A program made the position numbers and the translations under genes. DNA of 64,000 nt from Steromphala cineraria (taxonomy: Eukaryota > Mollusca > Gastropoda > Trochida > Trochidae): assembly GCA_916613615.1 (NCBI GenBank), contig OU744723.1, forward strand, positions 60,582,239 through 60,646,238, read 5' to 3'. This document shows, piece by piece, positions 1-9,463 of this stretch. Within the stretch, counting starts at the first letter, position 1; every line of letters begins with the position of its first letter. The notes under the pieces were generated by a model. That model was not told the origin of the DNA, searched no databases, and saw nothing but the letters and a program-made list of their open reading frames with translations.

Positions 1-84
1 TGTAGTAACACCTTCAAGAAAAGAAAACGTCTTGGAGCCGACTAGACCGTATAAACTATGGTTCGCAAGTTCCAGCTGTTGCTC

Positions 85-205
85 TCTGGTTTCACTGCAA
101 TGCATTGTCACAATTGTGTTACGTCTTTCTCCCTACAATATTACTTGTAGCTGTGATGTAAGTGAAATACTCTTAAAAGTGGCGCTGAACTCCAAATCAT
201 CCTGC
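85..205 (+). repeat. 3' tail of an interspersed SINE/LINE-like repeat (fragment)
   Basis: This stretch is clearly similar to 16190-16305. Both share the order TTTCACTGCAATGCAT-like, TTTCTCCCTRCAATA, a GTGATGTAAGTGAAATACTC-like block, and a GGCGYTRAA...AAATCATC tail. Two diverged copies in one window mark it as a dispersed element, and the tail style is common in mollusc retroposons (from memory of such repeats). The copy here lacks a tRNA-like head, so it is truncated or its head lies outside what I can recognise. The small reading frame across it is not coding. Confidence 0.5.
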
Positions 206-250
206 AGGATTAGACAGTAAAAGCTCTTGTGGTTTACATACGTTCCTGCC

Positions 251-535
251 TTAGAGCGGCAGTAGCATTTTTTTGTGGGGAATATAAAGTGATGTCCGGA
301 AAATGAAAATAAATGGTTACAGTTGAAGGAAAATGTCTTAAGACTAAATTAAGCATTAATAAATTAAATAAAATTCAGCCATGGTTTAAGTGATCACACA
401 AAAATGGTCACCAATGGACTTTATAGGATTTCTGACTATGGATGATTTGCTTGAGTAATAAGATTATTGACACCATAAAAATAATAGATTTAGCATTAAC
501 GTACAATTGTCAGTGAAAGGGGTACTGCCTTTAGA
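251..535 (-). mobile_element. TTAA-type MITE, inverted copy, internally deleted
   Basis: Read on the minus strand this matches the MITE at 564-903. Its left edge carries GCGGCAGTAGCA and the reverse complement of the internal TTCCCACA...CATCACC block, and its right edge carries CAATTGTCAGTGAAA then GGGGTACTGCC. About 50 bases between the right terminal repeat and the body are missing compared with the other copies. It has no coding capacity. It lies head to head with the next copy, separated by about 30 bases. Confidence 0.65.
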
Positions 536-563
536 GACATATATAAATTCATGCAAGTTAGCA

Positions 564-903
564 TTAAAGGTGCAGTACCACGTTTTTTTATAATTTTATA
601 TTTTAAATTTTTCACTGATAATTGAAGGTTAATATTTAATGTATTATTTTGACAGTGTCAATAATCTCATTACACAAGTCAATCATCCCTAGTCACATAA
701 AATCCATCGGCGGCCATTTTTTTTTAACACCTTTAATTCATTTTGTGTAACAAGAAGGAATCACATGGCTAAACTTTACGTATACTTGGAGTATTACTGC
801 TCCATTTAGTTCAAATGCATCGTTTTTCAATTCGAAGCATTACGTTTCATTTTCCCGACATCACCTTATATTCCCACAAAAAAACGTGCTACTGCCCCTT
901 TAA
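564..903 (+). mobile_element. TTAA-type MITE, near full-length
   Basis: The element is flanked by TTAA on both sides (564-567 and 900-903). It has terminal inverted repeats of about 20 bases, AGGTGCAGTACCACG at the left and CGTGCTACTGCCCCT at the right. The 340-bp body has no open frame. Similar copies lie at 251-535 (inverted), 14012-14297, 23694-24033, a 3' half at 29090-29232 and a diverged relative near 5027-5225. TTAA target duplications are typical of the piggyBac and Kolobok superfamilies. The element has no transposase, so it would be moved in trans. Which superfamily it belongs to cannot be decided from the termini alone. Confidence 0.8.
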
Positions 904-1600
904 TACCAATGTTATGTAGTTTTTTCCCAAGCTGAAAAAAAGACAGGGCCAATCCTTTTTGAAAAGGGCACAATGTCTTGCAAAAAGGCACAAACAGACA
1001 AGTTAATTTTGAGTCGCTCTTCAAGCGAAAAATGGTAAAATATAAAATATATGTGGCTGCTAATATAACTTATTTTATAAATAAGCCCTACACTGGCAAT
1101 TGACACTGACATTTACTGGCAATTTGATGATTGTTTTGGACTTTCACTATAATATTTTTAAATAATATAAACAACACAACTCTAACTGTCTTAAATTAGA
1201 GTAACTAGTCATAATACATATATACAATTTCAGTACTGCCACATATTCATTAATAAATGTTGTGTTTTACCAAATATAAGGGCAAATGATGGAATCATTG
1301 AGCTGTGTCCACCAATCAACACTCGGTATTGTTATTGTTCCTGTACATGTAGCTAGATTAACATGGGGTCAGCAAACCATGCGTGCTGTTTAAACAAAGG
1401 GTTTATCCATTCTTGTCTTAAATTTCTTTTTATATTCTTTACATGAAACAATACTGTAACTTTGCAAAGTATCTAATCATATATCTGAAATTATGGAAAA
1501 GGTAAATTAAAAAGTTTGGCTCTGCGCCCTGCGAAATATGCCTAAGGTAAACACTATATACTATTTTTATTTTGACCCTTTTTGTTTTTTTGTACTTGTA
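904..1600. other. AT-rich intergenic DNA, nothing recognised
   Basis: There is no open frame with family resemblance, no tandem structure and no clear mobile-element end. The 66-codon minus-strand frame at 912-1112 has no recognisable motif and is treated as chance. Confidence 0.5.
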
Positions 1601-1604
1601 ATGT

Positions 1605-1690
1605 TGAGTCCCTTAAGGGATTCGAACCCGACCAGACACCCATCACTAAGTGACCTTGACATTGATCTAAAGAGTTGGCTTTTATTTGCT
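1605..1690 (-). repeat. tRNA-like SINE remnant (B box on minus strand)
   Basis: On the minus strand 1618-1628 reads GGTTCGAATCC, a perfect pol III B box, inside a weak hairpin (CCCTTAAGGG). An upstream A-box-like block (CTTAGTGATGGG) is poor and the cloverleaf does not fold by eye, so this is a tRNA-derived retroposon piece rather than a tRNA gene. It touches the left end of the next element. Confidence 0.4.
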
Positions 1691-2226
1691 CATCTGGCCT
1701 GTAAGGTCTGATGGGCTTATGGCATGGCATGGTGGAATTTCGACTTCTTCTCCAGAACCATAAGGCCTAGATAGCTGACACTTTGTGCACAGTCTCCTTG
1801 GCTAGTGAAGATAATAAATTGTAGCTATTGTGGCCCTGTGACCCATAATAAGGGACAAAGGGGCCACGCCCTTAAAACCTATTTTCATCTTCTTCTCCAG
1901 AAGAATAAAGCCTAGAAAGCTGAAACCTTGTGTACATACTCCTTGAATAGTGATGAATATAATTCATAGCTTATATGGCCCTGTGACCCCTAAAAAGGGT
2001 CACAGGGGCCACACTCTTTAAACCTATTTTCTTCTTTTTCTCCAGAAGCTTGAGGCATAGACAGCTGAAACCTTATCTACAGACTCCTAAGTTAGATAAG
2101 TAGTATTCTAAATTGAACATTTGGTGACCAAGTGGACCCTACTAAAGGGACAACCACATTTGCCACACCCTAAAGCAATATTGACATGAAGCCTAATGAG
2201 CTACAGAGCCAATGGCTCTATTTTAT
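1680..2226 (+). mobile_element. Short pearl-like/Helentron-like non-autonomous element with ~3 tandem monomers
   Basis: The head is GCTCATCTGGCCTGTAAGG (from 1688), followed by GGCTTATGGCATGGCATGG. Three diverged ~145-bp monomers follow, each with a GGCCTAGA..AGCTGA core and ending in CTTCTCCAGAA. The tail is AAGCCTAATGAGCTACAGAG, then CCAATGGCTCTATTTT. Head and tail contain the short inverted words GCTCATC and (G)ATGAGC. This copy lacks the (CCGT)n microsatellite present in the next copy. Architecture of short conserved ends, a tetranucleotide repeat and a tandem core is described for bivalve 'pearl' elements and Helentron-related non-autonomous elements. That family assignment is inference. 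Confidence 0.6.
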
Positions 2227-2240
2227 AGGAACCTTGTAGA

Positions 2241-4399
2241 TTTTTAGCTCATCTGGCCTGTAAGGCCCGATGGGCTTATGGCATGGCATGGTGTCCGGCG
2301 TCCGTCCGTCCGTCCATCCGTCCATCCGTCCGTAAACTTTGTGGAATTTCGACTTCTTCTCAAGAACCATAAGGCCTAGAATGCTGAAACTTTGTGTACA
2401 GACTCCTTAGCTAGTGAGGATTATAAATTGTAGCTTTGGTGGCCCTGTGACCCCTAATAAGGGCCACAGGGGCCACACCCTAAAAACCTATTTTCATCTT
2501 CTTCTCCAGAACCATAAGGCCTAGAAAGCTGAAACTTTGTGTACAGACTCCTTGGCTAGTGAGGATTATAAATTGTAGCTTTGGTTGCCCTGTGACCCCT
2601 AATAAGGGCCACAGGGGCCACGCCCTAAAAGCCTATTTTCATCTTCTCCAGAACCATGAGGCCTAGAAAGCTGACACTTTGTGTATAGCCTCTTTGAAGA
2701 GTGAGGATTATAAATTGTAGCTTTGGTTGCCCTGTGACACCTAATAAGGGCCACAGGGGCCACGCCCTAAAATCCTATTTTCATCTTCTTCTCCAGAACC
2801 AGAAGACCTAGAAAGCTGAAACTTTGTGTACAGACTCCTTGGCTAGTGAGGATTATGAATTGTAGCTTTGGTGGCCCTGTGACCCCTAATAAGGGCCACA
2901 GGGGCCACGCCCGAAAAGCCTATTTTCATCTTCTTCTCCAGAACCATGAGGTCTAGAAAGCTGAAACTGTGTGTATAGCCTCTTTGAAGAGTGAGGATTA
3001 TAAATTGTAGCTTTGGTTGCCCTGTGACCCCTAATAAGGGCCACAGGGGCCACGCCCTAAAAACCTATTTTCATCTTCTTCTCCAGAACCATGAGGCCTA
3101 GAAAGCTGAAACTTTTTGTACAGACTCCTTGGCTAGTGAAGATTATAAATTGTAGCTTTGGTTGCCCTGTGACACCTAATAAGGGCCACAGGGGCCACGC
3201 CCTAAAATCCTATTTTCATCTTCTTCTCCAGAACCATAAGACCTAGAAAGCTGAAACTTTGTGTACAGACTCCTTGGCTAGTGAGGATTATGAATTGTAG
3301 CTTTGGTGGCCCTGTGACCCCTAATAAGGGCCACAGGGGCCACGCCCTAAAAGCCTATTTTCATCTTCTTCTCCAGAAACATGAGGCCTAGAAAGCTGAA
3401 ACTTTGTGTATAGCCTCTTTGAAGAGTGAGGATTATAAATTGTAGCTTTGGTTGCCCTGTGACCCCTAATAAGGGCCACAGGGGCCACGCCCTAAAAACC
3501 TATTTTCATCTTCTTCTCCAGAACCATGAGGCCTAGAAAGCTGAAACTTTTTGTACAGACTCCTTGGCTAGTGAAGATTATAAATTGTAGCTTTGGTTGC
3601 CCTGTGACACCTAATAAGGGCCACAGGGGCCACGCCCTAAAATCCTATTTTCATCTTCTTCTCCAGAACCATAAGACCTAAAAAGCTGAAACTTTGTGTA
3701 CAGACTCCTTGGCTAGTGAGGATTATGAATTGTAGCTTTGGTGGCCCTGTGACCCCTAATAAGGGCCACAGGGGCCACGCCCTAAAAGCCTATTTTCATC
3801 TTCTTCTCCAGAACCATGAGGCCTAGAAAGCTGAAACTTTGTGTATAGCCTCTTTGAAGAGTGAGGATTATAAATTGTAGCTTTGGTGGCCCTGTGACCC
3901 CTAATAAGGGCCACAGGGGCCACGCCCTAAAAGCCTATTTTCATCTTCTCCAGAACCATGAGGCCTAGAAAGCTGACACTTTGTGTATAGCCTCTTTGAA
4001 GAGTGAGGATTATAAATTGTAGCTTTGGTTGCCCTGTGACACCTAATAAGGGCCACAGGGGCCAGGCCCTAAAATCCTATTTTCATCGTCTTCTCCAGAA
4101 CCATAAGGCCTAAAAAGCTGAAACTTTGTGTACAGACTCCTTGGCTAGTGAGGATTATAAATTGTAGCTTTGGTTGCCCTGTGACCCCTAATAAAGGCAA
4201 CAGGAACGTCCTTCAAATCTATTTTCATCTTCTTCTCCTGAAGTATAAGGCCTAGAAAACTGAAACTTGTCGCCTATATATACTTAATTTTATGATTGGT
4301 GCCCCTGTGGCCTCTACAAAGGGGGTATCATTGGCCACACTCTACAGCATAATTGATTATGAAGCCTGATGAGCTACAGAGCCAATGGCTCTATTTTTA
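2241..4399 (+). mobile_element. Pearl-like/Helentron-like element with (CCGT)n and ~13 tandem monomers
   Basis: The complete architecture is visible. The head is TTTTTAGCTCATCTGGCC, then GGCATGGCATGGTGTCCGG, a (CCGT)n microsatellite at about 2296-2332, and a tandem core of ~145-bp monomers at 2345-4260. The tail is GAAGCCTGATGAGCTACAGA, then GCCAATGGCTCTATTTTT. AGCTCATC (2246-2253) and GATGAGCT (4368-4375) are exact inverted words near the two ends. It follows the previous element after about 15 bases, so two copies sit almost end to end. It has no coding capacity. Confidence 0.7.
2345..4260 (+). repeat. Tandem array of ~145-bp monomers with a 3-monomer period
   Basis: Each monomer runs CCAGAACCATRAGGCCTAGA, AAGCTGAAACTTTG, ACTCCTTGGCTAGTGAGGAT, TTGTAGCTTTGGTKGCCCTG and ends TCATCTTCTTCTCC. 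A variant with GTGTATAGCCTCTTTGAAGA recurs at about 2681, 2971, 3406, 3841 and 3983. The 435-base spacing between the 2971, 3406 and 3841 copies shows a three-monomer higher-order unit. GGGCCACAGGGGCC makes an imperfect dyad in every monomer. The family is homologous to the larger array at 29330-33690. Confidence 0.85.
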
Positions 4400-4570
4400 G
4401 GTTAATACTAGAAAGGGGAGAGAAACAGAGCCCGGTGCCTTTGTTTGGTCTATGGCGCAAACGACCAGGGTTCAAGTCCTAAAAGAGACTCGAAACACCT
4501 GGGTGTCATACTGTGTTGTTTTTTTCCCCTCGATAAGGCACTTTATTCTCAACAAGCTGTAAAATCGGTT
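4400..4570 (+). repeat. tRNA-related SINE-like fragment
   Basis: GGCGCAAACGACCAGGGTTC followed by AAGTCC includes a B-box match (GGTTCAAGTCC). A CTCGATAAGGCACTTTATTC motif downstream resembles segments of invertebrate tRNA SINEs. A convincing A box and tail are not visible, so the limits are approximate. Confidence 0.35.
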
Positions 4571-5026
4571 ACTGACGGAACTACATGTTCGTGCTAATTG
4601 CTTGTATGCTTACTCGATTCTTCAGGGTAATTATGTAGTTTGCACTTTGAGCAGGTTATTAGTACCTGGGAAAAGTGCACTATTAATATTCTCATTTTGT
4701 ATTAAAATGTTTCTTTATTATGTTAAAAGGCATAAATCACTAGTATCTGTTTCATCATTTAAGTTGTTACGAATGAAGCAAGAAACGTTTTTAAATTATT
4801 TGATATAAACTTTGCACTTTTTAGAAATATTTTCATTTATAACTTTGATTGTCTCTCCACACTTGTTGTTTATCTGTGAGACCACTTCACTTCCCCTTTA
4901 TAAACGTGCTTACCGTCCTCGAGTGAGAAAACATAGCATTGCTGATAACAGCAAAAATAAGGGACTCTAACATGACTCTTTTTATTGTACTTTCTGTCAC
5001 CTATGTGCTTGTATAGATGAAAATGT
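4571..5026. other. AT-rich DNA, nothing recognised
   Basis: The only frame of any length (4602-4808, 68 codons) has no motif and biased AT-rich composition. No repeat structure is visible. Confidence 0.45.
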
Positions 5027-5225
5027 GTCAAAGCGGCAGTAGCTCAATTTTAGTAACAAAAGAAAACGAAAAAGTAAGAATTATCAGCTGCAAGTCAAAG
5101 ATATTGAATAATGCATCAATAAAACGAATGTTCTTTATTTGGTTACCCTATGAACATTCATTTTCTTATCCAAAATGAGTAAAAGGTGTTTACACAGAAA
5201 TGGCCAACATTGATTTTTGCTTGTT
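5027..5225 (-). mobile_element. Diverged relative of the TTAA MITE, inverted
   Basis: AGCGGCAGTAGCT at 5033 matches the MITE terminus. At about 5190-5212, TTTACACAGAAATGGCCAAC is the reverse complement of the MITE internal GGC(GG)CCATTTTTTGTGAACA block. The intervening bases align only loosely, so this is an old or internally rearranged copy. Confidence 0.5.
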
Positions 5226-6503
5226 GTTATTGTTTCTGTAATAACTATGCATACTCAGGGAATGGCCTTAATATTATGTGGCAAAGCCATTGGGAAAATT
5301 TGGAAGATATGTTTTTCAAATAAACGTTGATAGTAGCCCATTATTATGTTTGAATGGATCAAAGGTTCAAATATTTGCCATGGTTATGTGGTAGACTTTG
5401 AAATGTAGATGTGAGTTAAAAAATCTTATCAATGTTTTAAATGTATTGTGTTGTCTAAAACAAGTGTTTTAAATAATTCAGTCCTGTGTCAGTCGGGAAA
5501 ACTTGGTTTGGTAATAATTGACTCTTATCTTCCCTGCACAGACGGCCTGTGTTTAACGTTGCAAGGGCAACCGGACTAAGACATGATTTACACGTGCACA
5601 TGTCAATTTCAGATCCCTCACTGTCAGCTTTGTAGAAATGAGACAGACTGGAAGAACCTATAAGACTTGGCTCTATCATGTTATGAGTTGAACTTTATAT
5701 TCCTTAACTTTTTCCCTTGCCGTTATCTGTTTTCTTGCAAAGTTATTTGTTTAATAGTGTTTATCTGTCCAAACTCTAAATACATAGTTGTGCCCCTGTT
5801 GGTTTTAAATACAACATTTTACGCTTTGACACTTTAACAGACTATTTGATGAAATCTTGAATTATCTAAGTTGTTTTAGCCAGAAAAGCCAATGTCTTAT
5901 GAATGTCTTATAACATTTTGGCATGAAGAAATTAGAGTTGCCCGGCCTCCACACACTTGGTGCCGTGATTGACTGAACTTATCATTATGTTTCTGCAAAT
6001 AAAATTTAAAAGAAAATTTAAGAATTAATCACCTTGATTAGTAGATTTTAACCTTGCCTATGAAAGTCTTGCACTCGCCTTCCCAAATAAATTCTAAACT
6101 ATTTAATAAATCGCTGACAAAATCATTTCCTACAAGGCTGTACAGATTGAAACTGTACAGTTTAGCATATCCATAAGTGATGCACATGTCAACCATTATC
6201 CTATCTTTCCCACAGAACATTAATTCAACAGTGAATCTATGAGGAAGCCCAATTAAGCAACACTCTACATAAACATACATAACCAAATATTGACAGAGTA
6301 AATGTGTAACATTCAACATTCTATTAATAGCAGTCAATGAAAAATGTAAAATGTAAAATTACATAAAGTCTTATTCCAAGGGATAATTATATATAAGTTT
6401 AAGGAGGATACTGAAAAAATAACACCAGGCCCACCATAAAAGATTACATCGATTTTGGGAGGGAAACATTTTGATATACAAACCAATTTGCTTGAAGTGA
6501 CCT

Positions 6504-6539
<36 letters not shown>

Positions 6540-8159
6540 ATTGTTTAACCAGTCCCTTATAGTAGACATATGGATAATATTTAGATTACCAGCAGCTATT
6601 CCAGTTTCTTGTTTCTGTCCACAGTTTCAAAGCCACGCATAAAATGTTCTAATCAAATTTAAAAAAAAAGAAATATGAAATTTTAAGATATAAATCCTTT
6701 CTGTTCGTAAAGGCCTACAAAGATGATTTTGCAGAAATACAGTTTATATTATTTTATATCTCTTCAATCCTGTGATGTTCAATGATCAAAGATAAGAAAT
6801 GATTATCACAAAGCATGGCACAACTGTTCTCTGTATGAAAAGACCAGAGATTTTTTTTTATCTAGCTGACATATGTGCTAAATCATTATACTAGACTCGC
6901 ACAATAAAGAAATAAATCTCTTAACGGGAAAACAGGAGTCGGAATAATATAAAATTACACAACCTAATTTTGCTGATTTTGCAGATTTGATATTGGAAAC
7001 AATTAACAACACGTTTAATAGTCACCTCGGTACCCAATCCCTCACGCACGGCGAATAATTAAACCTCATTCCAGCTTCCCTGCATTGCCTACGATAACCT
7101 GATTGATTTTAGAATAACATAACCAACTGTACTAATTTTACAACACATTGAAAATGTTTTCGATGTTAGAGCATACCATTATAAAATAAGCCAAATTCCT
7201 TATTACGAGAATGAATGTAATTATGAGTTTGAAATAACTGCCTCTGGACAAAAGTTTTGTGTGACATGAATCGATTTGTTTTTCAAAAATGTTTTAATGA
7301 GGCAAATATTAGTGATGACGATGTTATAATTAAGACGTCTGTGTTATGGTTTCTAGGGCACAAGTCACATATAGGCCACGCTTTGCACGAGCACATGTCA
7401 AATTCACTGAGTGTCAACATTGTAGGGAAGGAACAGATTTGAAGAAAGAAATTTGAAAAAAGAGATTTGATTTAGAAATACTCCCAGTCTGTCTGCTTAT
7501 TTATTGTTTGAAATTCAACTGTATTTCATCATTGCTCGTTTATAAGTAAAACAACTTGTCTTATCAAATATTGAGAGTGTATAAAGCACTGAGAGTCAAA
7601 ACGAATATCTGAGAGAATTCATATGTAATTAAGTTCATTGTCTGTTCGTCCAGACGTTTGTCCGTCCGTAATTGTGACGTCTTTCGGTAGCAAAGGCACG
7701 AAACTCATCGTTAATGAGTAATGCTATCCTACTTCTGCAATAAAAACTGACTATTCAACTTCAAAACTTAAAAGACTTGTATAATATTTCAAAACAAAAT
7801 CAAAGTTTGAAGTTAACTAAGCTTTGTTTTTGTTTATTTAACCACAATTGTGTCAACCTTTTGAGTTTTATATCTATATATTGGATAGGTTTAAATTTGA
7901 TTCAATTCGCAGTTAATGATTTTTAAGTTAATCAGATTTTTCTTGGGTTGTTTTATCTCTTGAGTTATAAGTTTTGCTTTATGTCTTTTAAAAAATTCCC
8001 CTTCAACATTGAATCAACACAATTTCGCAAAAACATGAAATCAAAAATAATTTGTATTATTTGTTATGACATTGATAATACTATCTTTCATTTTTCCTCG
8101 TGCTTTATCTTTTGAAGTTTGTCTTATATTTGTTTGCAATTATAAAGAAGTAAGATGTT
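5226..8159. other. AT-rich DNA without recognised genes
   Basis: This holds a poly-C run (listed separately) and a short (CCGT)-like remnant at about 7650-7672, but no convincing coding exon. The frames at 5455-5679 and 6038-6337 on the minus strand and 7257-7442 on the plus strand have no domain resemblance. Confidence 0.45.
6505..6536. repeat. 32-nt poly-C homopolymer
   Basis: Thirty-two consecutive C residues follow CTA and precede AATATT. Such runs can form i-motif or G-quadruplex structures and are error-prone in sequencing, so the exact length is unreliable. Confidence 0.9.
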
Positions 8160-8487
8160 TTCATTGACAATTTTTTCTGCAATTTAATAAGGATTTGCAT
8201 TGAGAGTTTTCTTTCAGCAATATATTAAGGGCTTGCATTGAGATTTTTCTTTCAGTAATGTTTAAGGATTTGCATTGAGAGTTTTCTTTTAGCAATTTTT
8301 AAGGGTTTGCATTGAGAGTTTACTTTCAACAATTTTAAAGGGTTTGCATTGAAAGTTTTCTTTCAACAATGTTTAAGGATTTGCATTGAGAGTTTTTTTT
8401 CAACAATGTTTAAGGTTTGCATTGAAAGTTTTCTTTCAGCGTTGTTGATTATTGGAATGTAGCATTGAATCAAGTTTTCTTTTTTGC
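8160..8487 (-). repeat. 38-bp minisatellite built from HDE-like units, downstream of the SET gene
   Basis: Seven to eight units of about 38 bases occur, each carrying on the plus strand TTTGCATTGAGAGTTTTCTT and then TCARCAATRTTTAAGG. Read on the minus strand (the sense of the neighbouring SET gene) every unit contains GAAAGAAAAC. The unit nearest the gene is degenerate and contains the histone-downstream-like element at 8471-8487: GCATTGAATCAAGTTTTCTT aligns with GCATTGAGAGTTTTCTT. The array therefore appears to be an amplification of the 3' flank of the SET transcription unit, or the gene end landed in the array. Confidence 0.8.
8471..8487 (-). promoter_or_regulatory. Histone downstream element (U7-binding-like)
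   Basis: On the minus strand this reads GCAAAAAAGAAAACTTG, a purine-rich block with AAAGAAAA. It starts about nine nucleotides after the histone stem-loop. Animal replication-dependent histone genes carry an AAAGAAAG/CAAGAAAGA-type element at this position that pairs with U7 snRNA. The match is good in composition and spacing but not exact. Cleavage would be expected between the stem-loop and this block, near 8491. Confidence 0.65.
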
Positions 8488-8495
8488 GAGTTGTT

Positions 8496-8511
8496 GGCCC
8501 TGAAAAGGGCC
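8496..8511 (-). terminator. Replication-dependent histone mRNA 3' stem-loop
   Basis: On the minus strand the 16 bases read GGCCCTTTTCAGGGCC: a perfect 6-bp stem (GGCCCU/AGGGCC) closing a UUUC loop. This fits the metazoan histone consensus GGYYCUUUUHARRGCC at every position. It lies 39 nucleotides after the SET-gene stop codon, the usual distance in histone genes, and is followed by AACAAC and then the HDE-like block. No AATAAA is seen just downstream. The 5' flank (CAACCCC) differs from the usual CCAAA. The sequence match is direct; use by SLBP is inferred. Confidence 0.85.
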
Positions 8512-8550
8512 GGGGTTGTCGAAGCAAGTTAGCCTGTGGTCTGCAGCTTC

Positions 8551-9426
8551 TCAAGAGTCCTTGAGGAAGGCGGGTAGTCCTGGCCTCTGGTCATTGTAGT
8601 TCCAGGTTAGTTCTCCTCCCGAGCTCACCGCCGTCTTTGTATACAAGAAGAACCTTCGCCTCCCGCCCCGCAATTCAGAAACTAACCTACAATTAGAATT
8701 TCGAGCCGAGTGGTTCATCGTTGCTCCCAAATTTGTGTCAGGATCAATTCGATCCCCCAAGTGATTACGCTGGCCATCTAAACGTAAATGTGATGAACGT
8801 CGGCAACCCTCAAACTGAATACACCTATACGATAACCCCTGCCTGTCGTACTCGTCCTGCCGAATTTCTGCCTCCTCTTCACTAACAATTTGGCCTAAAT
8901 ACTCACAGACTTCTGCCCCAGCAGGGTAGTCGTGTGTTGCAAACAACCCCTTCCCAATTTCTGTACTGACAGGCGCTATCAAAGGACTAGAATTTAGATC
9001 CCCCCTTCGTTCCCGGTCCAAAACAGAGCTACGTCTATTATAATCTCTAAGATCGTACCCAAGAGGACTAGCCAAAGCGTCCCCATCATTAACCCCTGCT
9101 GTCCTAGCACTACGGTTAATCCTAACCACTTCATACCCCTTTACCCTGGTCGTATGTTTGACGAAGTTCTTGTTCACAGCAACGACAGCAAACTGGAGGG
9201 AGAACCTGGCAAAGCTGTTGGCTACGTCCACCAGTCTTCCGTCTCTGGTCTTCGCCGCTACGTAGGCCTTGTACTCCGCGTGGAGGTCCCTGGTGGCGAT
9301 GACGTTGCCGGCACAGGGGGAGTACAGCTCGGCGAAGGCAGAGAGGAAGGGGCAGGCCATGCTGGTCTTGGGGTCCACTGTCAGACCACGGCGTTGGGAT
9401 CGACTTGTTCGACTTTCTCTTGGCAT
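8551..9426 (-). CDS. Intronless SET-domain lysine methyltransferase, KMT5A/SET8-like, with histone-type gene signals
   Basis: This is a 291-residue intact frame. Residues 154-291 form a SET domain. The AdoMet-binding G-K-G-L-F-A-T lies at 158-164 and E-Y-L-G at 175-178. The conserved N-H-S is at 238-240, and G-G-E-L-T-W-N-Y at 270-277 carries the catalytic tyrosine at 277. It ends PAFLKDS, much as KMT5A enzymes end just after SET with no post-SET cysteines. KMT5A monomethylates histone H4 lysine 20; substrate here is inferred. Residues ~25-105 form a separate block (DLHAEYKAYV near 47-56, RVKGYEVVRI at 94-103) loosely like winged-helix tails of D5-type primase-helicases. The N-terminus is basic. 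The start chosen is the first ATG after the initiator. The gene is GC-richer than its surroundings. A TATA box and initiator lie upstream, and a histone stem-loop and downstream element follow the stop. No histone gene is nearby in this window. It could be a histone-style host gene, a retrocopy, or cargo of a virus or mobile element. Confidence 0.88.
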   Translation of the reverse strand: MPRESRTSRSQRRGLTVDPKTSMACPFLSAFAELYSPCAGNVIATRDLHAEYKAYVAAKTRDGRLVDVANSFARFSLQFAVVAVNKNFVKHTTRVKGYEVVRINRSARTAGVNDGDALASPLGYDLRDYNRRSSVLDRERRGDLNSSPLIAPVSTEIGKGLFATHDYPAGAEVCEYLGQIVSEEEAEIRQDEYDRQGLSYRCIQFEGCRRSSHLRLDGQRNHLGDRIDPDTNLGATMNHSARNSNCRLVSELRGGRRRFFLYTKTAVSSGGELTWNYNDQRPGLPAFLKDS

Positions 9427-9463
9427 CGTGACAAATTGCTCAGATCAATGGTGCGAAGATTGA

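Noticed and set aside
8363..8554. 63-codon frame overlapping the SET gene 3' end
   Set aside because: It reads through the histone stem-loop and the 38-bp array in another frame and has no independent support.
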